From the NCBI RefSeq assembly GCF_010726955.1, contig NZ_AP022603.1, positions 2,914,001 to 2,978,000 of the forward strand: a DNA stretch of 64,000 bases. The letters run 5' to 3'. The notes under the pieces are model-generated. The model was not told where the DNA came from, did not search any database, and saw only the letters and a list, made by a program, of their open reading frames with translations. The translations under genes and the position numbers were made by a program. How positions within the stretch are numbered: position 1 is the stretch's first letter; every line of letters begins with the position of its first letter. Positions 8,154 through 15,839 of this stretch are shown here, in pieces. The DNA comes from Mycolicibacterium fallax. Lineage in GTDB: Bacteria > Actinomycetota > Actinomycetes > Mycobacteriales > Mycobacteriaceae.

Positions 8154-8500
8154 CTGGCAGTGACCTTCCGTAGGCAAGGCGCTACGCAATCAGGAAGTAC
8201 TGATTTGCTGACCATCGTAGCGAGGTTGTCGGAGACAACCAAGTGCAAACTTTGGCTGAAGCTTACATTCCACTCCGAATCTGTCGGATCCGGGCCGTCT
8301 CATCGCCGTGTGGCGGGCGGATTCTCGTGGTCCGCCAAGCGGAACGGCGTTACCCGGTTACCGGCCGGTAGATTGGCCGCGCGGCACGTGACAGCCGTCA
8401 AGTTGTCCGGGACCGCCGGTCCCGGCAACTTTGCGTACCGATGTTGTCGTCGTCGAGCCGGCTTTGCTGTCCGGCATTTGGCCTGGTCCGGGGCGACAAA
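8154..8500. other. Gene-free region upstream of espR
   Basis: No convincing gene is seen here. In Mtb two small genes (Rv3847, Rv3848) lie between espR and sodA; neither is present. The region holds two inverted repeats close to espR (8188-8205 and 8224-8240). The rest is unremarkable, with short open frames that show no family features. Confidence 0.6.
8188..8240. promoter_or_regulatory. Two inverted repeats upstream of espR
   Basis: AATCAG-N6-CTGATT spans 8188-8205, and GGTTGTC-N3-GACAACC is a perfect 7-3-7 inverted repeat at 8224-8240. They lie 35-87 bp upstream of the espR start, where operators or a 5'-leader hairpin would act. The binding protein is unknown; EspR itself or another regulator is possible. 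Confidence 0.5.
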
Positions 8501-8536
8501 AAGCGGGACGCCGTGCCATGGCACGACGCCCCGCTT
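8498..8536 (-). terminator. Intrinsic terminator of sodA
   Basis: On the minus strand the sodA transcript forms a stem from 8534 to 8503, centred on CCATGG, followed by UUUUU (8502-8498). Two positions (8508/8529 and 8511/8526) pair as G-U only in the minus-strand RNA and would mismatch as A-C in plus-strand RNA. The hairpin is therefore strand-biased in the direction expected for sodA. Its distance of 21 nt after the stop codon is normal. Confidence 0.85.
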
Positions 8537-8557
8537 CTGCGGCCGGACGGGTCGGAA

Positions 8558-9181
8558 TCAGCCGAAGATCAGGCCCTTGGTCTTGGCGACGGCCGCCGCG
8601 TAGCGGTCCTGCACGTCGGCCCAGTTGACCACGTTCCAGAAGGCCTTGACGTAGTCGGCCTTGACGTTCTTGTACTGCAGGTAGAAGGCGTGCTCCCACA
8701 TGTCAACCTGCAGCAGCGGGATGATGCCGAGCGGCACGTTCGCCTGCTGGTCGTAGAGCTGGAAGGTCAGCAGCTTGTCGCCCAGGCTGTCGTAGCCGAG
8801 CACCGCCCAGCCCGAACCCTGCAGACCGTTGGCCGCGGCGGTGAACTGCGCCCGGAACTTGTCGAACGAGCCGAACTGGTCGTCGATGGCCGCGGCCAGG
8901 TCGCCCTCGGGCTTGTCGCCACCGTTGGGGGAGAGGTTCTTCCACCAGATGGAGTGGTTGACGTGGCCGCCGAGGTGGAAGGCCAGGTTCTTCTCGTTGA
9001 GGAAGATCGCCGCGTGGTCGTCCTTGGCGCGCGCCTCTTCCAGCTTCTCCACCGCGGAGTTCACCCCGGCCACGTAGGCCGCGTGGTGCTTGCTGTGATG
9101 CAGTTCGTTGATCTGGCCAGAGATGTGCGGCTCAAGAGCGCTGTAGTCCCAGTCCAGTTCCGGCAGGGTGTAGTCGGCCAC
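8558..9181 (-). CDS. sodA: Superoxide dismutase, manganese type
   Basis: 207 residues from a GTG start, as in Mtb sodA, preceded by AAAGGA. Metal ligands H28, H76, D160 and H164 are all present ([22 protein letters not shown]). Residue 145, which is His in the iron enzyme of Mtb, is Gln here (LYDQQANVP). This is the form seen in manganese enzymes of many fast-growing mycobacteria, so Mn is the likely cofactor. It dismutates superoxide to O2 and H2O2; mycobacterial SodA is often found outside the cell despite lacking a classical signal peptide, and none is seen here. It is transcribed alone: a terminator follows, and the long repeat array lies upstream of its promoter region. Confidence 0.97.
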   Translation of the reverse strand: MADYTLPELDWDYSALEPHISGQINELHHSKHHAAYVAGVNSAVEKLEEARAKDDHAAIFLNEKNLAFHLGGHVNHSIWWKNLSPNGGDKPEGDLAAAIDDQFGSFDKFRAQFTAAANGLQGSGWAVLGYDSLGDKLLTFQLYDQQANVPLGIIPLLQVDMWEHAFYLQYKNVKADYVKAFWNVVNWADVQDRYAAAVAKTKGLIFG

Positions 9182-9387
9182 GGAACATCCTTTCTGATTC
9201 GGTTATAGAGCCCGGACCCGGTGGCGCCGGCATGCGCCGACACCGCCGAACCCGGTTGTGGGCGGGGTCTCCGCCCGTTGGGGGGTGCAGCCTGCAATGG
9301 TCATCGACAGCGATGGCCTTTGGGCCTACCAACCACCTTGCTCCATGTGTACCCGCAAGGCAAGGATGGCGCTTGGCCGGGGTGGCC
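9182..9387. other. sodA promoter region
   Basis: This is the 5' region of sodA up to the first repeat unit. It must hold the sodA promoter but shows no hallmark operator that I can name. A short inverted repeat, GGCGGGGTCTCCGCCC, is seen near 9258-9273. There is no gene. Confidence 0.4.
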
Positions 9388-10032
9388 TCGAGTGAGAACC
9401 CTGGGCAGTTGGTGAGGCGTTTCGCCGGCCGGGCGTTATCGAGTGGGAGCCCAGGGACGCTGGTTTTGGCGGCTGGGTTCATCGAGTGGGAAACCAGGGA
9501 TGCTGGTGAGACGTTTTGATGGCCGTCGTCATCGAGTGAGACTTCAGGGACGCTGGTGAGAACTGTTGCCGGCCGGGTTCATCGAGTGAGAAATCAGGGA
9601 GCTTAGTGAGAAGTTTCTGCGACCGCCGTCATCGAGTGAGAAACCAGGGATGTTAGTGAGACGTCAGGGAGCTTAGAGAGAACCCAGGACGGCGCTCGTC
9701 ATCGAAAGGGAAACCTGGGACGCGTTGTTCGAGTAGACCCCGCCTCAGTTTCTCACTCGATGAAAACCCCCCGCCCTGACGTCTCACCAGCGTCCCTGGG
9801 TTCTCACCAAGCTCCCTGAAGTCTCACTCGATTTCGGGCCCCGCCAAAACGTCTCACCAACGTCCCTGAGTTCCCACTCGATGAAGCGCGGCCGGCAACA
9901 GTTCTCACCAGCGTCCCAGGGTTCTCACTCGATGCCGACGGCAGCCGGAAGTTCTCACCAGCGTCCCAGGGTTCTCGCTCGATGAGCGCGGCCGCGAAAA
10001 CGTCTCGCCACGCCCCTGCAGTCTCGCTCGAT
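9388..10032. repeat. Mirror-symmetric array of about 50-bp repeats, copy 1
   Basis: The left arm has seven plus-oriented units that begin near 9388, 9438, 9481, 9531, 9581, 9631 and 9701; three successive starts are exactly 50 bp apart. The unit opens with ATCGAGTGAGA, continues to CAGGGA, then GGTGAGA, and ends with a more variable stretch of about 20 bp. The right arm carries about six units in reverse complement, with TCTCACTCGAT ends near 9761, 9832, 9882, 9933, 9983 and 10032. The units beside the centre are 70 bp long because they hold an extra 20-bp half-unit; three half-units at 9631-9690 show an exact 20-bp period. The centre is at about 9701-9750. No long reading frame with family features exists here. 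See findings. Confidence 0.9.
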
Positions 10033-10076
10033 GAACACCGGCGAACCCAATTGTGGGCGGAAGTGGGGGCCTGCGG

Positions 10077-10229
10077 TCAGAGAATGACGATGAGCAGCAG
10101 GATCGCGAGCACCAGCGCGATCAGGCCGGCGCGCAGCACGGCGGGCAGGTAGGAGCGGTTGTACACCGTCGATGACGCGTTCCAGTTGGTCGGCGCCGTG
10201 GATCCGGAGCCGAGCGGCTGTGTCGCCAT
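10077..10229 (-). CDS. Small single-pass membrane protein (50 residues)
   Basis: A 50-codon frame beginning MATQPLGSGSTAPTNWNASS with a polar first half and ending in one strongly hydrophobic helix (about 30-50: AVLRAGLIALVLAILLLIVIL) that stops at the very C-terminus. The ATG is preceded by AGGGACG at a normal distance. This polar-then-terminal-helix layout looks like a C-tail-anchored small membrane protein. I do not recognise a family. It lies upstream of copy 1 of the repeat array, with sodA beyond it on the same strand, and is divergent from the Rv3843c-like gene. A coding role is supported by start, ribosome site and helix, but not proven. Confidence 0.6.
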   Translation of the reverse strand: MATQPLGSGSTAPTNWNASSTVYNRSYLPAVLRAGLIALVLAILLLIVIL

Positions 10230-10466
10230 CTGCGTCCCTTCAAACTAAGTGCAAACATTTGCAAGCGTTTGCAAGCACCGACCCGGTGAATCCCGTCACA
10301 GCGAATGGGTGTGTCCGCGATCATATCGACGTCGCGAGCAATGGGGAAATCGGGCGGCTGTTGGGGCGCCCCGCAGCGCCCGAGGGTCGGTGCGGCCCGA
10401 CCGGCAATTCCGCGCAGCCGGGGTTTGATGCGCCGCCGGGTGCGGCCGCCTCGCTAGGCTGGTCCG

Positions 10467-11564
10467 GTGATCCAGGTGTGTTCGTCGTGCGGGACGCGGT
10501 GGAACGTCCGCGATCGGCAGCGCGACTGGTGCCCGCGTTGCCGTGGCGCGCTGCTGGCACCGGCTGCCGCTGCGCCGGTGCCCGTCGTCGCCGGGCCCGC
10601 CGCGGGACGTGCTGCCGCCGGGCCCGCCGCGCGCTCGCCCGGGCTGCCCGCCGGGCTGCGCTGGATTGCGGTGCGCCCGGGCGCCCCGATGCCGCGACGC
10701 CCAAGCCGTCGCGGACTCGGGCCGACGCCGCGCTATGCCTACATTCCGCGTTGGGGCCTGTCCGACGGGCTGGCGCCGGTGCCGGCGGAACCGGAGACGC
10801 CGGTCCAGCAGGGGCCCGCCCCGGAGACCGTCGAACGGGTGCTGCGGCTGGTGCTGATCATGCTCGGCCTGGCCGCGCTGGCGCACCTGCTGCGCTACCT
10901 GCTGCTGATGCTGAACCGGACGATGCTGCTGCATCCGCTGGTGGCCGCCGGGGCGAACGTGTTGACCATCCTCGCCGAACTCGGCGCGCTCGCCGCGCTG
11001 CTCGGGCTGGCGATTGTGGCGACGCGCTGGCTGATCTGTCGGCGCGAGGCGGTGTTCGCCGGGCTCGGCCAGGTGGAACCGCGCAGCCGGGAGACGTTGT
11101 GGGTGGGTTGCCTGGTTCCGCTGGTGAACCTGTTCTGGGCCCCGGTCTACGTCGTCGAGCTGGCCCGCGCCGACGGCCGCTACGGCCGGTTGCGCCGACC
11201 GATAGCGATCTGGTGGGTGCTGTGGGTGCTCAGCGCGCTGCTGTCCACCGCGGTCACGGTGATTTCGCTGCTGGCGGTGCTGCATGCCTACGCCGACGAC
11301 CTGCAGGGCGTCGCCGACACCACGATGGCGGCGGTGGTCTGCTACCTGCTGGCGGCGCTGGCCGTGGTCGCGCTGCGCCGGGTGTTCGACGCGTTCGAGA
11401 TCAAGACCGTTGACCGGCCGACCCGCCGCTGGGTGGTGGTGGCCGATGCCGGGGCAGGGGCCAAGCTGGACCGGACTGCTGCCCCCGAAAAGCCGGCCCT
11501 CGAAGACTCAGCCCCCGAAACCCCGGCCCCCGAGGACGCGGCCCCGGAAAACCCGGCGGCCTAG
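10467..11564 (+). CDS. DUF4328-like multi-pass membrane protein with zinc ribbon (Rv3843c-like)
   Basis: 365 residues from GTG. The N-terminus has a small zinc-ribbon pattern, CSSCGTRW...WCPRC (residues 5-25), followed by an Ala/Pro-rich linker. There are then about six hydrophobic segments between about residues 125 and 310, and an acidic Pro/Glu-rich tail with repeated APExPA units. Position (next to glpQ1) and topology match Mtb Rv3843c. Function is unknown; a cytoplasmic zinc ribbon on a membrane core suggests a sensing or scaffold role, which is inference. The glpQ1 start follows 4 bp after the stop, so the two are translationally close. Confidence 0.78.
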   Translation: MIQVCSSCGTRWNVRDRQRDWCPRCRGALLAPAAAAPVPVVAGPAAGRAAAGPAARSPGLPAGLRWIAVRPGAPMPRRPSRRGLGPTPRYAYIPRWGLSDGLAPVPAEPETPVQQGPAPETVERVLRLVLIMLGLAALAHLLRYLLLMLNRTMLLHPLVAAGANVLTILAELGALAALLGLAIVATRWLICRREAVFAGLGQVEPRSRETLWVGCLVPLVNLFWAPVYVVELARADGRYGRLRRPIAIWWVLWVLSALLSTAVTVISLLAVLHAYADDLQGVADTTMAAVVCYLLAALAVVALRRVFDAFEIKTVDRPTRRWVVVADAGAGAKLDRTAAPEKPALEDSAPETPAPEDAAPENPAA

Positions 11565-11568
11565 CGCG

Positions 11569-12375
11569 ATGATGTCGGTCGGCGGCAACGGCGGGCACCC
11601 GTTCGTCGTCGCGCACCGCGGGGCATCCGCCGAGCTGCCCGAACACACCCTGGCCGCCTACGAGGCGGCCCTGCAGCAGGGCGCCGACGGCCTGGAGTGC
11701 GACGTCCGGTTGACCCGCGACGGTCACCTGGTGTGCGTACACGACCGCCGGGTGGACCGGACCTCCGACGGCAGCGGCGCGGTCAGCGAGCTGACCCTGG
11801 CGCAGCTGCGGGCACTGGATTTCGGCGGCTGGCACCCGGGCGCGTCGGGCCTGGCCGAGCCGGCCCGGACCGGGCTGCTGACGCTGGACCGGCTGATCGA
11901 GCTGACCCTGGACTGGCAGCGGCCGGTCAAGCTGTTCATCGAGACCAAGCACCCGGTGCGGTACGGCTCGCTGGTGGAGAGCCGGCTGCTGGCGCTGCTG
12001 AACCGGTACGGGCTGGCCGCGCCGCCGTCGGCGGACCTGTCCCGGGCGGTGGTGATGTCGTTCTCGGCGTCCGCGGTGTGGCGGGTCCGCCGGGCCGCGC
12101 CGCTGCTGCCGACGGTGCTGCTGGGCGAGACGTCGCGGTTCCTGGGTGGCAGCGCCGCGACGACGGTCGGGGCCACCGCGGTGGGGCCGTCGATCGGCAC
12201 GCTGCGGGGATACCCGGAGCTGGTGGATCGGGCCGCCGCGCAGGGCCGGGCGCTGTACTGCTGGACCGTCGACGAGCGCGCCGACATCGACTTCTGCCGG
12301 TCGGTGGGGGTGGCGTGGGTGGCCACCAATCACCCGGGACGCACCCGGGACTGGCTGGCCGAGGTCGGCGGCTAG
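11569..12375 (+). CDS. glpQ1: Glycerophosphodiester phosphodiesterase GlpQ1
   Basis: 268 residues starting at the ATG 4 bp after the previous gene. GDPD-family residues are visible: HRG in VVAHRGASAELPEHTL, the metal pair in LECDVRLTRDG, and the second His in VHDRRVDRTSDG. FIETKHP and a late CWTVDE segment follow. The family hydrolyses glycerophosphodiesters to glycerol-3-phosphate and an alcohol, recycling phospholipid head groups. No signal peptide is present, so it is cytoplasmic. Mtb orthologue Rv3842c occupies the same place. The stop codon overlaps the stop of the convergent ferritin gene by 4 bp. Confidence 0.93.
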   Translation: MMSVGGNGGHPFVVAHRGASAELPEHTLAAYEAALQQGADGLECDVRLTRDGHLVCVHDRRVDRTSDGSGAVSELTLAQLRALDFGGWHPGASGLAEPARTGLLTLDRLIELTLDWQRPVKLFIETKHPVRYGSLVESRLLALLNRYGLAAPPSADLSRAVVMSFSASAVWRVRRAAPLLPTVLLGETSRFLGGSAATTVGATAVGPSIGTLRGYPELVDRAAAQGRALYCWTVDERADIDFCRSVGVAWVATNHPGRTRDWLAEVGG

Positions 12376-12920
12376 TTGCCCGGGGCGCCGGCCGGGCTCG
12401 GCGCGGTCGGGTCACCGCCGCCCGGGCCCATCTCGCGGGAGACGAAGTCCTCGACGTCGAACAGGTTGCCGTTGGCGCGGTCGACGACCCGCAGCAGCGT
12501 GGTCATGGTGGCGACCTCTTCGACCTGCTCCTTGAGGAACCAGCTCATGAACTCCTCGCCGAGGAAGTCCATCTCGTGGCGGGCCGCGGCGGCCAGCGCG
12601 GAGATCTGCCCGGTCACCTCGCGCTCGAAGTCCAGCGCGGCGGCGACGGCGTCGCGCACCCCCTCGAAATCGTTGCGGACCTCCGGGATGCCGGGGATCG
12701 GCACCGCGATGCCGCGATCGAGCAGGTAGCGCACCAGCATCAGGGCGTGGTCGCGCTCCTCGGCGGCCTGCCGGTAGAAGAATCCGGCCAGCTGCGGCAC
12801 GTCGAAGCCGTCGAAATGCACGGCGATCGCCAGGTATTGCTGGGAGGCGGTGAATTCGTTGCGGACCTGTTCGGCGAGCAGGCTGTGGAACTTGGTGTCG
12901 GCCGCGGCGGTCTCAGGCAT
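12372..12920 (-). CDS. Ferritin, second tandem copy (BfrB paralogue)
   Basis: 182 residues. Ferroxidase-centre residues are intact: E in QVRNEFTASQQY, the following Tyr, the E-x2-H pair in AAEERDHAL, E in DFEREVTGQ, and E/Q in EEFMSWFLKEQVEE. It is therefore a 24-mer-type, haem-free ferritin like Mtb BfrB (Rv3841), storing iron as ferric mineral. It shows more substitutions against Mtb BfrB than the neighbouring copy (for example VHFDGFDVPQLAGFFY). It has its own 129-bp upstream region with a weak iron-box-like sequence, so it may be expressed independently. Gene duplication followed by divergence is the likely origin. Confidence 0.92.
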   Translation of the reverse strand: MPETAAADTKFHSLLAEQVRNEFTASQQYLAIAVHFDGFDVPQLAGFFYRQAAEERDHALMLVRYLLDRGIAVPIPGIPEVRNDFEGVRDAVAAALDFEREVTGQISALAAAARHEMDFLGEEFMSWFLKEQVEEVATMTTLLRVVDRANGNLFDVEDFVSREMGPGGGDPTAPSPAGAPGN

Positions 12921-12971
12921 TGGGTCAGAATATCGCAGGTCAGCGGGCTGCGCACCGAAGGACTGCCTAAC

Positions 12972-12990
12972 TCAGGCCAGCTTTCCCTAA
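12972..12990. promoter_or_regulatory. Weak candidate IdeR box upstream of the second ferritin gene
   Basis: The minus strand reads TTAGGGAAAGCTGGCCTGA, matching the 19-bp IdeR consensus at about 13 of 19 positions. It lies 52 bp upstream of the ferritin start, a place where IdeR activates bfrB in Mtb. The match is marginal; treat it as a candidate only. Confidence 0.35.
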
Positions 12991-13049
12991 GGGTGTGAGC
13001 GCGCGGACCGGGCAGACTTCAAGTTAGCTGAGTCACACGCCGGGCGGGT

Positions 13050-13592
13050 TCAGATGCCGCCGCCGGCGACCGGGGGAGCGGTCGGATCGGCCGAGCCGCC
13101 GGTGTTGAGTTCGCGGGCCACGAAGTTCTCCAGGTGGAACAGGTTGCCGCTGGCCCGGTCCACGATCGTCAGCAGCGTCGTCATCGCGGCGACCTCCTCG
13201 ACCTGCTCCTTGAGGAACCAGCCCATGAACTGCTCGCCGAGGTAGTCGCCCTCGTCGCGGGCGGCCTTGGCCAGCCGGGTGACCTGATCGGTGACCTCGC
13301 GCTCCTGCTGCAGGGCCAGCTCGACGGGCGCGCGCACCGAGTCGAACTCGGTGATGACCGCGGGCACCGCCGGGATCTTGACCTGGGCGCCCTGATCCAG
13401 CAGGTAGCGCACGATCATCATCGCGTGATTGCGCTCCTCGACGGCCTGCTGGTAGAACCGCTGCGCCAGCTGGGGCAGGTCCTGGCCGTCGAAGTACACC
13501 GCCACCGCGGTGTACTGCTGGCAGGCGAAGAATTCGTTGCCGACCTGCGCGTGCAGCAGGTCGAGGAAGCTGGATTCCGGGGCGGCGGTCAT
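13050..13592 (-). CDS. bfrB: Ferritin BfrB
   Basis: 180 residues with all ferroxidase residues (NEFFACQQY, AVEERNHAM, QQEREVTDQ, GEQFMGWFLKEQVEE). By eye it is closer to Mtb BfrB than the downstream copy: VYFDxxDLPQLA and QAVEERNHAMM are shared. It also sits directly after the LCP gene, as bfrB (Rv3841) follows Rv3840 in Mtb, so this is the likely orthologue. Only 16 bp separate it from the LCP stop, so it lacks a private promoter region and is probably read from upstream. The product would form a 24-subunit iron store that protects against iron-driven oxidation. An unusual Cys replaces Ala in FFACQQ. Confidence 0.93.
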   Translation of the reverse strand: MTAAPESSFLDLLHAQVGNEFFACQQYTAVAVYFDGQDLPQLAQRFYQQAVEERNHAMMIVRYLLDQGAQVKIPAVPAVITEFDSVRAPVELALQQEREVTDQVTRLAKAARDEGDYLGEQFMGWFLKEQVEEVAAMTTLLTIVDRASGNLFHLENFVARELNTGGSADPTAPPVAGGGI

Positions 13593-13608
13593 GGACTCAG
13601 ACCCTAAC

Positions 13609-15015
13609 TCAGGGCTGGGCGTCCAGCGCGGACTGCGGGACCGGCCGATCGGCGCGCAGGGCGGCGAACAGGTCGGTGGCGGCCTGCTCGTCCCACATCA
13701 CCACATCGCCGGAAGAATTCCAGGTCAGCTGCCCGACCGGGACGGTGATCGTGGTGGCGCCGCGCAGTGCCCAGCCGAGTCGGGCCAGGTCCCAGACGTG
13801 CGCGTCGGTGTCGACAACCAGCGCGTCGGCCGCCGCCCGCGGAAGCGCCACCCAGTTGATCGGGTTCAGCCACACCGCCGGGCTCTGCGCGCGTTTGAGC
13901 ACGGCGGTCAGGAACTCACGCTGGTTGGCCATCCGGTCCAGGTCGGCGCGCGGGGTGGTGCGGCTGCGGACGTAGCCGAGCGAACCGGGACCGTCGAGCA
14001 CCTGGCAGCCGGCGGGCAGGTTGATCCCGGCCAACGGATCGTCGAGCGGGTCGGCCGGGCACACCGTCACCCCGCCCAGCGCGTCGACGACGTCGGCGAA
14101 CCCGCCGAACCCGATCTCGGCGTAGTGGTCGAGCCGCAGGCCGGTGGCCTGCTCGACGGTCTGCGCCAGCAGCGGGGCCCCGCCGTAGGTGTAGGCGGCA
14201 TTGACCTTGTCGCTGCCCCAGTCGGGGATCGGGAGGTAGGAATCCCGCGGGATCGAGACCATGGTCGGCGCGGTGCTCGACCCGAGCGCGGGCAGGTGCA
14301 CCAGCAAGATGGTGTCGGTGCGGCCGTCGCCGATGTCGCCGCCGGTGGCCAGCGTGCCCTGCTGCTGCTCGGACAGGCCCTGGCGACTGTCGGAGCCGAC
14401 CAGCAGCCAGGTGGTGCCCGCGCCGGCCGCCGGCCGGTCCGGGTATGCCGGCAGCGCGTCGATCCGGTGCAGCTGGCCGTCTAGCCAGAATGCGCCGGCC
14501 ACCAGCCCGCCGCCGCCGAGCAGCAGCACCGTCAGCAGCAACCGGATGACGATGCGGCCCCAGCGGCGGCGCTTGCGGGGGGCCGACGGTCGCCGCGGTT
14601 CGCCGACCGGCGGTGCCGGGCGGCGCGGTGGGGCCGGCGGCGCCGGGGGTGACGACGGGCGGTCGGCCGCCCGAGTCCGGGGCCGGCGGGCCGGGGCAGC
14701 CGGTGCGGCAGCGGCGCGCGGCGGTTGCCGGGCGGCCGTCGTCCGTCGCGGCAGCGGCGTCGTCGGTTGCGGGGGCGGCGGGGCGGGCTCGCCGGAGGGC
14801 TGCGGCATCGGGCGCGGGGGGTTCGGGTGCTGTGGCGGACCGGGTGGCTGCGGCAGCGGACGTTGCGGTGGGGCCGGTCGCGGCGGCGGGGCCGGGCGCT
14901 GCGGTGGAATCGGGCGCTGCGGTGGCGCCGGGCGCTGCGGGGCTCCGGGCGGCGGCCCGGGTGGCCGGGTGAATACCGGGGGCGGCTCGCGCTCGGGCCG
15001 TGAGCCGCTGTTCAT
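13609..15015 (-). CDS. LytR-CpsA-Psr (LCP) family protein with long proline-rich cytoplasmic tail
   Basis: 468 residues. Residues 1-150 are a Pro/Arg-rich, low-complexity region with PPQRP-like repeats, then a basic stretch. One membrane helix follows (about 156-178), then an extracytoplasmic LCP domain from about 200: WLLVGSDSRQGL, GDGRTDTILLVHL, VSIPRDSYL, KVNAAYTYGG, DALGGVTVCPADPL, YVRSRTTPRADLDRMANQREFL. The Arg/Asp residues that bind polyprenyl pyrophosphate are present. In mycobacteria LCP enzymes ligate arabinogalactan to peptidoglycan. It matches the place of Mtb Rv3840, which is much shorter, so this is a full-length version. The gene sits in a same-strand run with the CPBP gene 35 bp upstream and bfrB 16 bp downstream. 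Confidence 0.88.
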   Translation of the reverse strand: MNSGSRPEREPPPVFTRPPGPPPGAPQRPAPPQRPIPPQRPAPPPRPAPPQRPLPQPPGPPQHPNPPRPMPQPSGEPAPPPPQPTTPLPRRTTAARQPPRAAAAPAAPARRPRTRAADRPSSPPAPPAPPRRPAPPVGEPRRPSAPRKRRRWGRIVIRLLLTVLLLGGGGLVAGAFWLDGQLHRIDALPAYPDRPAAGAGTTWLLVGSDSRQGLSEQQQGTLATGGDIGDGRTDTILLVHLPALGSSTAPTMVSIPRDSYLPIPDWGSDKVNAAYTYGGAPLLAQTVEQATGLRLDHYAEIGFGGFADVVDALGGVTVCPADPLDDPLAGINLPAGCQVLDGPGSLGYVRSRTTPRADLDRMANQREFLTAVLKRAQSPAVWLNPINWVALPRAAADALVVDTDAHVWDLARLGWALRGATTITVPVGQLTWNSSGDVVMWDEQAATDLFAALRADRPVPQSALDAQP

Positions 15016-15050
15016 CCACTCAATTTACGTGCTGGCGGGCCCCGGCCCGG

Positions 15051-15788
15051 TCAGCGCAGCCAGTCCAGCCGCCCGGCCAGCAGCGCATAGCCGACGAACG
15101 CGACGATGTCGATGACGGCATGCGCGACGATCAGCGGCCACAACCGGCCGGTGCGCCGCCAGACGTAGCCGAAGATCAGCCCCATCGCCAGGTTGCCCAG
15201 CCCGGCGCCGATGCCCTGGTACAGGTGGTAGGCGCCGCGCAGCGCCGCCGAGGCCAGCAGCGCGCGGCCGGGCCGGACGCCGAGCTGATCGAGTCGGGTC
15301 AGCAGGTAGCCGACCACTACGACCTCCTCCGCCCACGAGTTCGCGACGGCCGCCAGGATCAGCGTGGGAATGCGCCACCAGCTGCTGCCGATCTCGGCGG
15401 GCACCACCTCGGCGGCCAGGCCCAGCGAACGCGCGGCCAGGTACAGGCCGAGGCCGGGCAGACCGATCAGCGCGGCCAGCCCGAGTCCGCCGAGCAGATC
15501 CGGGCCCGGCCGGAACCGTCCCAGCCCGATCCGGCGCAGCGTGGTGCCGGTGCGCCACAGCAGGTAGAGCGCCAGTGCACCCCAGGCCAGCAGCTGGAGG
15601 ATGCCGGCCAGCTGCATGCCGAAATCGATGAGATCGAAATAGGACCGCCGAGGGTTGAGCGCGACGCGCTGCTCGGCCAGACCGCGCAGCCAGAAGTCGA
15701 TCAGCGTGAGGGTGGCGGTGAAGGCGCTGAGCCCGAACGTCACCGCCAGGACGATGGCCAGTTCGGTCCGCAGGGCGCGCCGGTTCAC
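15051..15788 (-). CDS. CPBP-family intramembrane metalloprotease-like protein
   Basis: 245 residues from GTG with about eight hydrophobic segments. The Abi/CPBP core is visible: a Glu pair in SWAEEVVVVGYLL, then GAYHLYQGIGAGLGNLAMGLIFG, and a late His in IVAHAVIDIVAF. Family members are Rce1-like membrane proteases or bacteriocin-immunity-type proteins. The Arg of the usual EExxxR motif is not present (EEVVVVG), so catalysis could be altered, though related actinobacterial proteins show similar forms. It lies between the Rv3839-like and LCP genes on the same strand. The substrate is unknown. Confidence 0.8.
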   Translation of the reverse strand: MNRRALRTELAIVLAVTFGLSAFTATLTLIDFWLRGLAEQRVALNPRRSYFDLIDFGMQLAGILQLLAWGALALYLLWRTGTTLRRIGLGRFRPGPDLLGGLGLAALIGLPGLGLYLAARSLGLAAEVVPAEIGSSWWRIPTLILAAVANSWAEEVVVVGYLLTRLDQLGVRPGRALLASAALRGAYHLYQGIGAGLGNLAMGLIFGYVWRRTGRLWPLIVAHAVIDIVAFVGYALLAGRLDWLR

Positions 15789-15839
15789 CCGGCTACGGTA
15801 TCCGGCGGGCCGGCCGGAGATCCGGCGACGGCGACGGCG

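Noticed and set aside
8359..8700. Overlapping minus-strand frames at the end of sodA
   Set aside because: They run antisense or out of frame through the terminator and sodA 3' end and contain no family features.
9388..10032. CRISPR array
   Set aside because: Units are degenerate, change orientation at the centre, have partly shared rather than unique spacers, and no cas genes are near.
13021..13045. Another IdeR box between the two ferritin genes
   Set aside because: The AAGTTAGCTGAGTCAC stretch matches only part of the consensus and needs a one-base shift; too weak to list.
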